64,000 bases of DNA from assembly GCA_911387785.2 (NCBI GenBank), contig OU426984.1, positions 44,316,396-44,380,395 on the forward strand, written 5' to 3'. Numbering within the stretch: the first letter of the stretch is position 1; each line of letters begins with the position of its first letter. Source of the DNA: Aelia acuminata (Eukaryota; Arthropoda; Insecta; Hemiptera; Pentatomidae). Made by a program: the position numbers and the translations under genes. The notes beneath the pieces were generated by a model. It had not been told where the DNA came from. It saw only the letters and a list, made by a program, of their open reading frames with translations, and did not search any database. This document shows positions 32,493-43,544 of this stretch, in pieces.

Positions 32493-33508
32493 GTGACTTT
32501 GAAAGGTTTGACTGAAAAAAAATCATGGAGATGCTCATGGTAACAATATGATCCAATTACTCTGGGCTCATATTAATTCAAAGTATTATTATTAATTTTA
32601 ATTCAGGATTTGAACGTTGGATTGTGAAATCCGTAGTTATTTAAACATATAGACAATTTTATGTTATTATTGAAATTCCGCTGTCAGTGTTGGCGATAGA
32701 AGGTTCAAAGAAAAACTGAAGATAATTAAAGGGGACAAAGGAGGATGAGAAGGATATTATTTTAATTAAAATTCTAAATCTAAATATTTGTCTTTACTAA
32801 ACAACTGAATGAAAACGACTGCGCGCGTTTAATCAATTTCTATGTGTAGAAGATAGATTTAAAGGTTTTCATTCCAACTATTCCATGTCAAATCATCAAT
32901 AAATAACGGAAGAAAGAATGATGGCAATCAAACAATATTAAAGTCTTTTGATTTTTCAAAAATAATATAACGAATTCTGTTGTATATTTTCTCGATACAT
33001 ATTTATTAACCTATCTCTGGAAACTTTTAGAAAACTTCATTCTCAAACATTTTACTCAATATGGTGTAAATGCTCCATAAATTTAAGTGGGCTCAGCAGA
33101 TTTCGAATACTTACCACGTAATGGACAAAATTCATGAACTTACTTTATATCAATAGGATTTTCATATGTATTTATTTTGGTTGAACATGATGTGCGAATC
33201 TTTCATTTTTAAATTTAAAATATGATTTGAAGTATACTATATGATTACATGTATTTTACCACTCATTCATTATCAAAAATTCACAAAATTTCGACCAAAT
33301 ATCAAACAAAATGTTACATTCATTAAGGATTATTCTAGATTTTACTCAATGTATAAGTATATAAATAATGAAAATTTCTTATTTCGAAGCCTTCTTAGTA
33401 AATAACTACCATAGATAAGTAAACTTCTTTTACTATTTTTTTTTTTTTTTTTTTTTACTCCCAAAGTTAGCTTAAATTCATGAAACTGTCTTAAAAGCTA
33501 TTTTATAT
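32493..33508. other. No supported gene
   Basis: AT-rich spacer with a T-run at 33,436-33,456. Confidence 0.4.
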
Positions 33509-33511
33509 TAT

Positions 33512-34178
33512 TGTAACGGGTCTCGACTGAATGACCAAGGTTGTAATTAATTTAAAGGCCTCATTAATTTGTTTAATTTGCCACTAACTCTAGATTTATA
33601 TGGTTTATAAAATCATTGCTGAAAAGTTAAGCAGGCCACTGCACCTAGGAGACCCTGAGAGAGAGGGGGAACTCCCAGAAGAGGCTAGTTGAGGGGCAGT
33701 CCAGGAGTGGCAGACACAGTCAGACTGTCTGCGAGGGATTCTGAGTCTGGAAGAGTCTGGGGCAGTCTGAGTCTGAGAGTCCGAGAGGGGCAGACTCAGT
33801 CAGGCAGTCTGAGAGGGAGACGGTCTGGGCCAGTCTTGTCTGAAGCTGAGTCAGAGACACAGTCAGGCAGTCTGAGAGGGAGTCTGAGGCAGTCGAAGTC
33901 TGAGATGGACACAGTCTGAGTCTGAGACAGTCAGGCAGTCTGGGAGAGACAGAGTGAGGCTGGGGCAGGCACCGAAAGGCCAGGAGAGGGATTCGAGTAG
34001 TGTAGTAGCCCCAAGCATCGAGTATGTGAGTGGCCCCAAGTATTTATGTAGTTATGAGACCCCCCATTTTTGCTAGTTTAGACCTGTAAGATTATTTATT
34101 GAAAATAATAAATGATGTAAATATTCTTTAGTTTAATTTATTACCACACAACCCTTGTCCAAAGATCCCTGTGTCACA
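33512..34178. repeat. Possible solo LTR or terminal-repeat segment
   Basis: The segment starts TGTAACGGGTC and ends CCCTGTGTCACA. Taken with the next bases, TATTGTAAC and GTCACAATA form short imperfect inverted ends. Near the right end, AATAATAAATG provides a poly-A-like signal. The G-rich minisatellite fills the middle. TG...CA ends and length would suit a solo LTR, but no partner LTR or convincing target duplication is present in the window. Confidence 0.3.
33660..33965. repeat. G-rich minisatellite built on CAGTCTGAGAG-like units
   Basis: Irregular repeats of CAGTCTGAG, GTCTGAGAGG and CAGACTCAGTCAGG. The plus strand is rich in G and A. A 76-codon frame across it is a repeat translation rich in Ser, Gly and Arg, not a recognised protein. 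It lies inside a possible LTR-like segment (33,512-34,178). Confidence 0.85.
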
Positions 34179-34880
34179 ATAGACTGGTAGATTTAAGAAG
34201 ACGGCTGACAATGTATTTTTTTCCTTTATCACTTTATGTTATAATTCTATTTAATCAGTTCATTCGTCAATCATATATTATGGTTTTTAAAATCCCATAA
34301 GGTTAATTTAGAATTGGTTTGATACGGGTTTGTTTGTAAGAATTGGTTTTTTGTATTCCACTCTTACAATTGCTGTTGATCTGGACTTTGTTTACGGACG
34401 TATGCTTTTGTTTTTAAGATATGGTTTGGTATTTGGCGTCTTTTATAAATTATATTTTTACATAATAAAATCACGTATAAATAAAAAACAAATACACCGC
34501 TTAAACCAAATAATTAAACATTTTAGTCGTTGTTAACCAACCTGCAATATAGCATGGTTGGATGAATTTAGGAGAAGTAGAAAACAAGTCAGGAGCCCTA
34601 ACACATTTCAAGAATTCGGAGACGAAATTCATTTATCATTGGGATTTCATAGGTAGCTGTTTCTTGACAGGACTAACAGGAATTAATGGTTTTAAATTGT
34701 GAGCGGTAATGGAATAGACTTGCTCTACATCTTCCAATTTTATCCACCCAATCATTTGTCATTTTAATGCAACGTAGCAGTTTTAAAGAAATCAATTTTT
34801 CTTCGTCACTATATATCCACATTAAAAAAAAAAATTAAAGAATTTTTTAGCGAAATCAACGGAAGGATCATAAATTTACT
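34179..34880. other. No feature seen
   Basis: AT-rich; the 68-codon plus frame at 34,330-34,536 has no motif. Confidence 0.4.
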
Positions 34881-34888
34881 CGATCGAA

Positions 34889-34890
<2 letters not shown>

Positions 34891-34938
<48 letters not shown>
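34891..34938. repeat. (AC)n microsatellite
   Basis: Uninterrupted AC dinucleotide tract. Confidence 0.97.
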
Positions 34939-34940
<2 letters not shown>

Positions 34941-35891
34941 TATAGATATATATGCCAGTATTCGCGTTTTATTCCCAACCAATTAAAATTTAAACTTTTT
35001 TAAAATAATTTATTTGTCAATCCCTTCCTATCTTTGAAATCGCTATAGAGGGACACTAACGGTAGTTATTGTCTCACTGAATCTGTAAAAAACAAAATTC
35101 ACATAGAAACCTTACAACTTTGGATATATGTATAAATTTTCCGATGTCAAGACTCTACTAAATTGAGAATGCTATTTTAATGAGTTTACTATAAAAATAA
35201 GTCATGAATACTTTTTTTGCTGGAATATTATATTACAAATATATTTATAAAATTAATATATATTTATTATACATTTTTTTAAATGAATATTACAGCACCT
35301 AGAGAGTTAATTATAAATACTGCTGTTTTATTTGTAAATGCAATGAGTTTTCCTTAAATTTAAAAGAAGTCGTTTTAATTAAACCGTTCTTTGTCTTTAT
35401 TCAATCATTTTTTTAAAATTCCAAGTATTCTATACTAATAAAGGGTTTATCTAAACTTTTTATGAACTTGAAGGCAGTTTGATCTTATTTTGTTCTTTTT
35501 TTTTTTGTGCACAACTTTTTTTATTAATTCTGAAAAAGCGTCTATCTAAGATATTCTTTAGGTATTCTGAACTCACAAGTTTTAGTTATAAATATGTAAT
35601 AATACATATGATTACATGCCACAAATATATAGGTGTTTAAGAGACCTAACTGACAATATGAATTTAGGAAATCAAAAAGAAGAAAATAGTTTCCTGTAAA
35701 GATATGTACTTCAATGCTTCGTTTTATGAGATGCTGAATATCTTACTTATAAGGGTTTAAATAATTTTAACAGGAACTAGATGTTCAATTTTAGACTAAT
35801 CCACTAGCCGACCAATGTTTACAACTACAATTCACATCTAAAAAGTTTCATTTTTTTCATCAAATGTAATACAATGAAAAATAAAATAAAA
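34939..35891. other. No supported gene
   Basis: AT-rich spacer preceding a LINE insertion. Confidence 0.4.
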
Positions 35892-36735
35892 TTATTTACT
35901 TTGATAGAAAATATTGAAGAGTAGAGGTCCAAGTACACTACCCTGTGGAACTCCAGCTTTAAGATTTTTTATACTGGATAGTTCGTTGTCTATTTTAACA
36001 GTTACGTGTTTGTCTGTCAGGTAAGAGAGTAGTATTAAATAGTAAGTCGGAGGAAGCAACATTTTGAGCTTGGAAAGGAATCTTTCATGCCAAACCTTAT
36101 CAAAAGCATGACTGATATCAAGAAAAACACCAGGACAGTAATTTTTCGATTCTAAAGCATTTGAAATGTAATCCACCAATCGGTGACATTGTTGTATAGT
36201 AGAATGATTTTTTCTAAAACCGAATTGATGATTTGGAATAGCTTCCCATATTTCAAGGGAATTAAGACCATATAGAAGAATTTTTTCAAACAATTTGGAA
36301 AAGGAAGGAAGGAGACTAATAGGACGATAGGAATTTCGACAATCGGAAGGTTTATTGGGTTTTAATATCATAACAACTTCAGAATATTTCCACGTTACCG
36401 GGAAGTATGTTGTTTTTATAATACAGTTGTAGATATTAATCAGAAAAAGGATTACTTTTCAAGGTAAATTTTTCAGCAAAAAATTTGTAATAAAGTCATA
36501 ATCACGGGCTTTTTTATTTGGTAAATTTTGAATAAAATTTTGAACATCCTGAGGATGGATTGCAGTAGGCGGTAATGTCATCGGCATTTGTGTGTTCAGT
36601 TGGTATGTTACAAGTTCTTCGGTGAATTGGTCATTAATGTCTGTGTGAGGTTGAAATGTTTCTTCTAGATGGCATGCAAAAATTTCAGCTTTTTCGAAGA
36701 ATTCAGTAATTCCAAAGAATTCAGTCATTCCAGTC
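35892..36735 (-). pseudogene. Jockey-clade LINE, inverted segment: RT N-terminal half
   Basis: Two minus frames. The upstream one (downstream part of 36459-36812) has KAEIFACHLEETFQP and DVQNFIQNLPNKKARDYDFI, the conserved region before the RT. The second (35892-36371) has SYRPISLLPSFSKLFEKILL, HQFGFRKNHST, FLDISHAFDKVWHERFLSKL and AGVPQGSVLGPLLFNIF. Thus RT blocks up to just before the catalytic YADD are present and the rest is missing at the left end. A frameshift lies between 36,371 and 36,459. The segment abuts an opposite-strand fragment from the other end of the same kind of element. Confidence 0.9.
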
Positions 36736-36739
36736 CAAG

Positions 36740-36967
36740 GTATTGAGGAAAATAGCAGACGCACCGTACTGTGTGACAAATGACTTACTGCACAAGGACC
36801 TGAATATCCCAACAGTTATCGTTACAGCCGCACAATACTACAAAAACTTCCACCAAAGACTAACTTTTAACACGAGCCCCTTAGCACAGACACTAACATG
36901 AAACATAAAACCTTACATTCCACCCCGACGGCTTTTGAGGCAGTGGCCGAGAGGTATGCTAACTTAG
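36740..36967 (+). pseudogene. Jockey-clade LINE, C-terminal segment
   Basis: The plus frame from 36,740 reads LRKIADAPYCVTNDLLHKDL, then NIPTV and FHQRLTFNTSPLAQTL, to a stop at 36,899-36,901. After a frame change, PPRRLLRQWPRGMLT (36,920-36,967) follows, equivalent to the terminal RRLKR-W-RDLL block of the copies at 15.1 and 47.5 kb. This is the end of the polyprotein. It begins at the point where the inverted RT segment stops, so the two probably form one insertion event. Confidence 0.88.
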
Positions 36968-39900
36968 TGTAAAGTTAGTGAAACAATAGTGATACGTATA
37001 TAAGCGAGGATATTTTTGAGTTGTTATAGCAGGAAAAAATCATACAAAAATATCTTTGTAAAATCTCTATTCAGTTTAACAAAAATAAAAGAAGATATCA
37101 TTCTTATGTTTTGATGTTATCAAATAAAATTTTATTAATGGCATTTTCTATCCTATAAAAACATAAAGTACTTCTCAAGCAGGAGCTAAGAGTTTAGAGG
37201 TCGTAAGTTCGAGTGGTGGAAGAAGTCTGTTTAACGCCACATCTCGGTCGTAATCCTGATACATGTTTACGACTCTCCTTATAGGGAGGATTCTAGCAGA
37301 TGCACTTCCGTTGTATGTCGGTCACGAACGAATGTTTACGACTTGACCCTAGATCCAAACGCCCTAATGTCCGTTATAAACATATTTGTTTAAAAATACC
37401 TTGCGTCAGTAGGAGTAAATTCCTAAATAAGTAGTAATGGTATACTGCTCCAGATAATTTTATAATACATACATGTTTTTTTTTTTTTTTTTTTTTGTTT
37501 TTTTTAAACGGAGCTTGATTTCTTGAGTTTAACTGGTCATTTGTATTGATATGTTGCAGCATGAAGTAAGTAAGGATTTGCTTTGAATCAATCTAATAAA
37601 TTGACAACGGACATTTACCAAGAGCTATAAATTTTGATGAATGATCTATCAATCGAAATAGAACGGAGCTTCATATCAAGTAGCTGATTCTTACTATCGC
37701 TTGAATAAAAAGAACGAAAAACTGGAAGGTTTCAAAATTTTGACGATGGAGAAGTCAGTGGCTGCAATTTTATTTTACAGGTTGTGAGAAAATGCAGTAT
37801 AGCTCTATAAAAACATTTTTGTATTTTTTAATCACAAATTTGAAAGCAAATTGATATTACAGCCTAAATTTTTTATTTATGTGTGTCTTCATATACTTTG
37901 CTATTCGTAAGTTTAATTAGCGGTTTAAAGTAACAACACCTAGAAAGATTTATTGCATTACTATTCGCCGTTTTAATAATATAGTGCTATTTTCTCCGTA
38001 CTAACACTTAACAAAAAAGATGAAATATTCAGTGAACTGTTGCTATGTTGTAAAGTTTTTTGATTAATTATACAATTTCTAGTATTTGGTATTTGGGATG
38101 CCAATATATAATTATTTAAGACCATTTCCCAAAATGTATAAATTGATCGTGGCTTATATAGTTATTTGATTAAGATATTTCTATATCTATTGTGCCATAA
38201 TAAAATAAATCCGAAGGCTGTTTCGTATTTAACAAGTTTTGATATTGTTATTAAATGTGTAGCATATAATGATAAAAAAAGTATTATTGAACTGATATAT
38301 TATAGAAATGAATTTATTGTGAAAGAATACTTATTAAACAAATATTACTCTAAAATTATAGTTTAAACTATTGAGCAGATACATTAACAAACCATAATTT
38401 CAGACTGATTAATTGGAGTGGTAATTCCATATAAAGTAAGATGAATCTAAATTTTTACAACTCTTGAATTTTCGTCTTTAGTGATTATTACCATGGTTTA
38501 ATAACAAGAAATTCAACCACTTAGCCCTTCCTAAAGAGCTCTTCTATGAACTAAGCCTAGGGGGCCATAGAGGTGAGCTAGTATTCAGATCTTTCCCAAA
38601 ACTACTTTTGTCAGCCAGGACTTATATATATAGATATAGCTTAAGTGATATCTGAATAGCTATCACCCCAACTAACCCTGCGCGGTTTCCTTAATTCTAC
38701 TTTCTTCTATTCATCGAAGGGTGGATGTCCTTACTTAATGTTAGTTCTTATCCTGGATCAGGTAGGGCTCTTCTGGCGTGGTACGTCTTCTTGATTTAAA
38801 TTATTTTTATTTTTTCCAAAAGTATGGTAAGGTAAATAGCATCATTACCAACAATAATGATAATAAGATAATCATAATGAAGTACCATTCTGAGCTAACT
38901 AATTGTATGCATTGAAATTACTTTTTTTTTTATGTGTTTTTTCTAAATAAAAAAGTTTCATTAATATCACTTAAACTTTACATTTATTAAATAGTATAGA
39001 AAGAAATAGTTTAAGGAATATTAAACTAGAATATTTTTGTTATTTCTTAGGTCTAATTTTATCTTTTCTCTTTCGATGTTTGGATGAATTTATACGGTCT
39101 TAACGTTTATGAAGTCAGTTGCACAAATCATGAAAATCCTTTGTATAAGGGTCCTTACAAATCCATGTGTATATCTACTAGAGGCTTCCAAAAATATATT
39201 TTATTGATGTCATTGAATCCTTCGATAACTATATTTTATTTATAATAATTTAAATTATTTTAATAACCTAGATATTTCCTGATCTACTTGACGCTAAAAA
39301 TGGAAACCAATAAAAAACCAAGTTAAATTACATCTATGAACTGGCAATTTTCAGAAAATTCAAGGAAATTTCCAGTTAGCCGTTATTTGAATGCGAAATG
39401 AAAAAAAAAAAAACCCAAAAAAAAACACTTTCAACGTTGATTAAATAAGCAGAATTAACATAATTCATGAATTCGCTAAACCTTCACTGGATCTGATAAA
39501 TACACCCGCCAGCTCCTTTCTTGGAAATTACATGACATTGATGTTGACATGCAGTGCCAACCCTGTTATTACACAAATAGAGGACAGCCACAGACTTATG
39601 AGGAATCCCGGAGGCAGGCATCTTGTCAGACAACTTGGCAGTAATACTCTTTGAGAATCTCAGTACAGTTTCAAAATAATAGATTAAATTAGTTTAGAAA
39701 ATAAATAAATTGGATTAAATTTGAAAGAACTTTCTCAGCAGGTACTAGATTTTTAATGAGGTCTAAATTCCTTTTTGTTTTCTTAAAAATCTATTAATTT
39801 ATGGGTTTTTTTCTCCTTTTTTTGAGCTATCAATCACCAGCGTCATTATTTCGTAACATTAAAGCTTGAAAATGCAAAGAAATTATATAACAGTAACTTA

Positions 39901-40596
39901 TCAAGTTTTTGATACCTTTGAATTAAATTTTATTGTTTAGATTAAAACCATGAATTTTAAAACAATAATAACTGTTCCTATATAGTCCTGTGTTTCGATA
40001 GCATCGTTAAAGTTGTAGAGTACTTCTAGCGTTGTAAGCACTGCATTCAGTCATTGTTTGTTTGATTTTTATGGGTTTTTTATGGGGATTTTTATGGTTC
40101 CGTGAGTCTGAATATCAGGCGGTGAATTGCATGCCATAGTAATAGTCATGGGTCAGTCTTGTGTGCCCTATACGCATGCGTGTAATCTTGACAGGACAAA
40201 ATCCAGGGAGAACGTCACGTTTGATTGTTCTTAGTTAACTCTCTGTAGCCAGAAATACTTGCAGTGATTGCCTGCGTATAGAAGGCTAAATTAGTGAATT
40301 TCTCTTATTCACAATGGTCTTTTTATTTTCACGAATCTTTTTCTGCACCAAACTCACCTACTATCAATCAGTAAAGGTACAGAATAATTGTTGATAATCT
40401 CTAAGGGACTTGTGAGAACTATCATTCTCCATGCATGAATATCATTATTAGATTAGTTTACAATTGTCGAAATGTTTAGATTCTGGTGTAAAGTAAAGAT
40501 TTTGTTTCTTTTTTTTTTCTCTGTTTTTTCTTCTTCTTCTGATTAATTTTCAATGATTCCAACAAACATTGGATGTATGATGTAAGATTAATGATG
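36968..40596. other. No supported gene
   Basis: Contains the probable LINE 3' UTR at its left edge, a T-run at about 37,477-37,494, and otherwise AT-rich sequence with chance frames of about 60 codons. Confidence 0.4.
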
Positions 40597-40841
40597 TTAA
40601 TAGGGTATTATTTTGTCAAATTTGATGTTTTGGAATAGTTCCTGTAAGTATCCTCTTCCTTCTTTTCCCTGCGGGTATTTATATGTGTATTTTTTTTCTT
40701 CTTTTACTAGAGGTATTGAATTATCTATATTTTTTAAATTGTTATTTTTACATAATAAAAGATCTAATCCAATAGAATACATACACACAAAAAAAGAATT
40801 ATATATCACATGTGATATCCTATTGTGAACGATAAAGCTTG

Positions 40842-41159
40842 AACGGGCGAGGTTCACGGAGGACTCCCATTGTGGATTTTATACCGCTTGTACCAAAAGT
40901 GCTTGCTATTACTTTTTGCCCATTTACTTCGTGGCTGGATAACCAATATCCTCTGTCCGTAAAAGGGAATAATCACATATCATTCCCAATCCGGGCCGGT
41001 GCAGGTGTTATTCAGAAGTTATTCCCCACTATCCGGCGTAAGTACGGCTATAAGGTGGATATAACCCGGCCCCTATCAGACCCGTCAGGACCAGGTTATG
41101 TTTACGGCTGCTTTACGGTTCCAACAGGTTTCAAACTGCTCAAAACTTTCAAGTTCTAA
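40842..41159 (+). CDS. Unidentified protein fragment, compositionally distinct
   Basis: An uninterrupted plus frame of about 106 codons ending at a TAA, closely following an in-frame stop at 40,833 and without an ATG start. Its sequence is balanced and protein-like: ITFCPFTSWLDNQYPLSVKG, NNHISFPIRAGAGVIQKLFP, TIRRKYGYKVDITRPLSDPS, GPGYVYGCFTVPTGFKLLKT. G+C is clearly above that of the surrounding DNA. No motif I know is present. It could be the last exon of a host gene, a captured fragment inside a mobile element, or an old viral insertion. Two overlapping frames just to the left (40,597-40,857) are not supported. Confidence 0.4.
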   Translation, partial: NGRGSRRTPIVDFIPLVPKVLAITFCPFTSWLDNQYPLSVKGNNHISFPIRAGAGVIQKLFPTIRRKYGYKVDITRPLSDPSGPGYVYGCFTVPTGFKLLKTFKF

Positions 41160-41500
41160 AAGTGGAATGAAGCCATAATGATAAAGTCCCATTATATGAT
41201 AACATTAAACTAAAAATTAAGTATTTCGCCGGCTATAAAAGAGGTAACTAAATATATCTAGTATAAAGAAGGATATTACTAAGTGATTTTTTTTTTTCAA
41301 AGGGATAGACCATATTTATTTGAAAACCTAAACGATGTTTGCAAGCCTCCGGGTTGGAGAAATAACAATATTTTATGCTCTTATTTTTTTTAGTTAGCTT
41401 TTTCTCACTTCTAGTCTCTATCCTGTAGTTGGGAGGGAAATAGGCAACAAAAAATATAGTTTACTGTCCCCTCCTTACCACTGAACCTCCTTACCTCAAG
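41160..41500. other. No feature seen
   Basis: AT-rich spacer. Confidence 0.4.
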
Positions 41501-41650
41501 TGTAGGCTACGTCTATTTGCTGGTCCTATCAATCCTAGGAATGCTTCTGTGACGTTTCTCGTCTAGTACGATCTCAACGTCGTCCGCATACCCAACGAGC
41601 AGTGCAATAATAAAAAATAATGTTCCCCCGACTAATATTCTTGCTTGTCT
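41500..41650 (-). pseudogene. LINE reverse transcriptase fragment with YADD
   Basis: On the minus strand, LLVGYADDVEIVLDEKRHRS surrounds an intact catalytic YADD (41,579-41,590), followed by a stop near 41,510. Upstream sequence is soon unrecognisable. Too short to assign to a clade; not the Jockey family seen elsewhere here. Confidence 0.65.
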
Positions 41651-41880
41651 AACTTCATATCTAGGGCCAAAGTGAATATAAAATAATTTAAAAATCTTAG
41701 CATAACCCTCTTGCTCCCTATTCCTGCTGGAATAATTTCAGAACGGTGTACATTTTTCGAAATCAGTGCTGAATTTGGAAATTATATAGATTTTTTGATA
41801 TCGTACTCAGGTATCAAATCAACACTAATATATTATTATAATCTTAGATATTAAAGCTTTTTGGGTCTGCTCATAGTTTC

Positions 41881-42277
41881 ATTGAGGGGCTGAATTTGGA
41901 AATTATATTGATTTTCAAATTACGCGGTCAGCTATCGATTTATTAACCTTTGGATCGACTTCAATGCCATTTACATCGCTTAGCACGTACGGCGGCGTAT
42001 TATAGGTGTATCCTGAATTGAACCGTATCGGTCCCCGGGGTCCGACTATTGGAATGAGCCTCAGACGATATCGGGCAACGGGGTCCGATGGGAATGCTTT
42101 GACGAAAGCGTTATCTTTTGACTATAAAATGAGTTAAATGAGCGTCCCAAGGGCGTTATCTCTCGGTGAGGATTGGAACTAGACACATTATAGTTTTTAT
42201 CACTTAAGTTGTAAATAAATCCATACCCCACCGCGTAATTCAAAAATCTATATAATTTCCAAATTCAGCACCTCAAT
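41881..42277. mobile_element. Inverted-repeat element with ~48-bp ends
   Basis: ATTGAGGGGCTGAATTTGGA at the left is mirrored at the right end, and the inverted match continues through AATTACGCGGT with few mismatches. A third partial copy of the end (GTGCTGAATTTGGAAATTAT) lies at 41,766. Interior non-coding. No clear target duplication. A phrase near 41,943 (CATTTACATCGC) is repeated just outside the right end, suggesting a complex or tandem insertion. Confidence 0.65.
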
Positions 42278-42934
42278 AACCTTTTAGTCGACTTCACATT
42301 TACATCGCATAAGTGGTAATAAATCGATACTTAAGTGAGCCTGATATTTTAAATCGATATTATTTTCATTATCAGCATCCTTTATAAAATTCTAAAATTT
42401 TAAAATCTTTTAACCTAATAATGTATACCAATAAGGAGAAAATCGAAAAAAAAAACTTATATATGTTAATAATTCCAATCAATCTTAGACTCATAATTTA
42501 GATAGCATTGGGGTAAAGATCATATTAGGACATATATTTTCTGGTCCGAAATATAAAATTCATGATGTGATGTGCTACGTTTCTGGACTCCCGCTTTTCT
42601 AAGGCGGGTGGGGGTTACCAGAAACGGCATATATCTAATTGATATTGTAATTAATGTACTTAATACGCCTTAATGTAAATTGGATACTTTTCCAAAGGTG
42701 ACGTGTTTACCAATTCTATTTTATTTTAATAAACCTGTGGCATAGGGTAAATGATAATAAATAAACAAATCTAAATTGAACTATATCTTTAATTTTACTG
42801 ACCAATAATATAAATCATTAATACCCCCTTTAATATATCATATGAAGATATTTTACTGACACTAATTAATTAATGGATGCTGACTGGAAATTTAACATTA
42901 TTTAAATAAATACTGACCACACAATATTACAACT
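42278..42934. other. No supported gene
   Basis: AT-rich spacer with a short hairpin-like G/C patch near 42,590 (CCCGCTTTTCTAAGGCGGG). Confidence 0.4.
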
Positions 42935-43544
42935 AGTACTGTATATGTTGTATTAACCTTATCTGGTGGGCACTCTCTGGTGTTGTCTCTGGCCTATCTG
43001 CTGGATCAGTCCCTGCCATCTCTGACGCTCTCTCAGACTCAGCACAGCATCCCATCTCGGTCTCTCTCGGAAATCTGGACTCTGCCGCTCCTGCCTATCT
43101 GGTCCTCTGCCCTTCTCGTTCCACTCTCGCCCTCTTGGCACACTCCCCGACCTCTGTCCACCTCAGAACTCTCTCTCCTCCCAACTCTCTTCCAACTCGA
43201 CTCCTCTAAACTTCTCTCTCTTCCGTATAAGTCTTCTTTCCCCCACTTTTTCCAGACTTCTTCTGATTGGCTGGCTGCCTAAAATTTCCCTTCCTTTCCA
43301 TATCCAACGTGTTTCCCATCGGCCTTTTTGCCGGGGCAAAACCAGGGTTTATGACCAAAAATTTCTCTAACAATCTTCTTAGGTATTTCCCTGGATGTTT
43401 GTCGGCAGTATTGTCGGTCCTAAGCTTTGCTTATTTCGAATCTCTAACAGAAGGTTTATGGCCCCAATAACTTACAAGGCGGTATTTCCAAGACCTAGCC
43501 GCCTTCAGGTAAAACCGACCACCGGGTTGAGCATATACAGTACT
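42935..43544. mobile_element. G/C-rich island bounded by an exact 13-bp inverted repeat
   Basis: The ends are AGTACTGTATATG and its exact complement CATATACAGTACT. The interior is C- and T-rich on the plus strand for about 300 bases (42,960-43,260), then carries a G/C hairpin (GGCGGTATT...AGCCGCC, about 43,480-43,505). Plus frames of 67-100 codons are rich in Ser, Leu and Pro because of the base bias and show no domain. Composition and inverted ends suggest a mobile element; class unknown, no target duplication found. Confidence 0.5.

Noticed and set aside
33689..33919. Ser/Gly/Arg-rich 76-codon frame
   Set aside because: It is a translated minisatellite.
36940..36967. A-box-like GTGGCCGAGAGGTATGC suggesting another tRNA-derived SINE
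   Set aside because: In the plus frame the same bases give PPRRLLRQWPRGMLT and a stop, equivalent to the C-terminal block of the Jockey copies nearby. No B box lies at a suitable distance.
42959..43282. Ser/Leu/Pro-rich plus frame of 100 codons and a minus Arg-rich frame
   Set aside because: Amino-acid bias follows from the C/T-rich strand. No domain or exon signal is seen.
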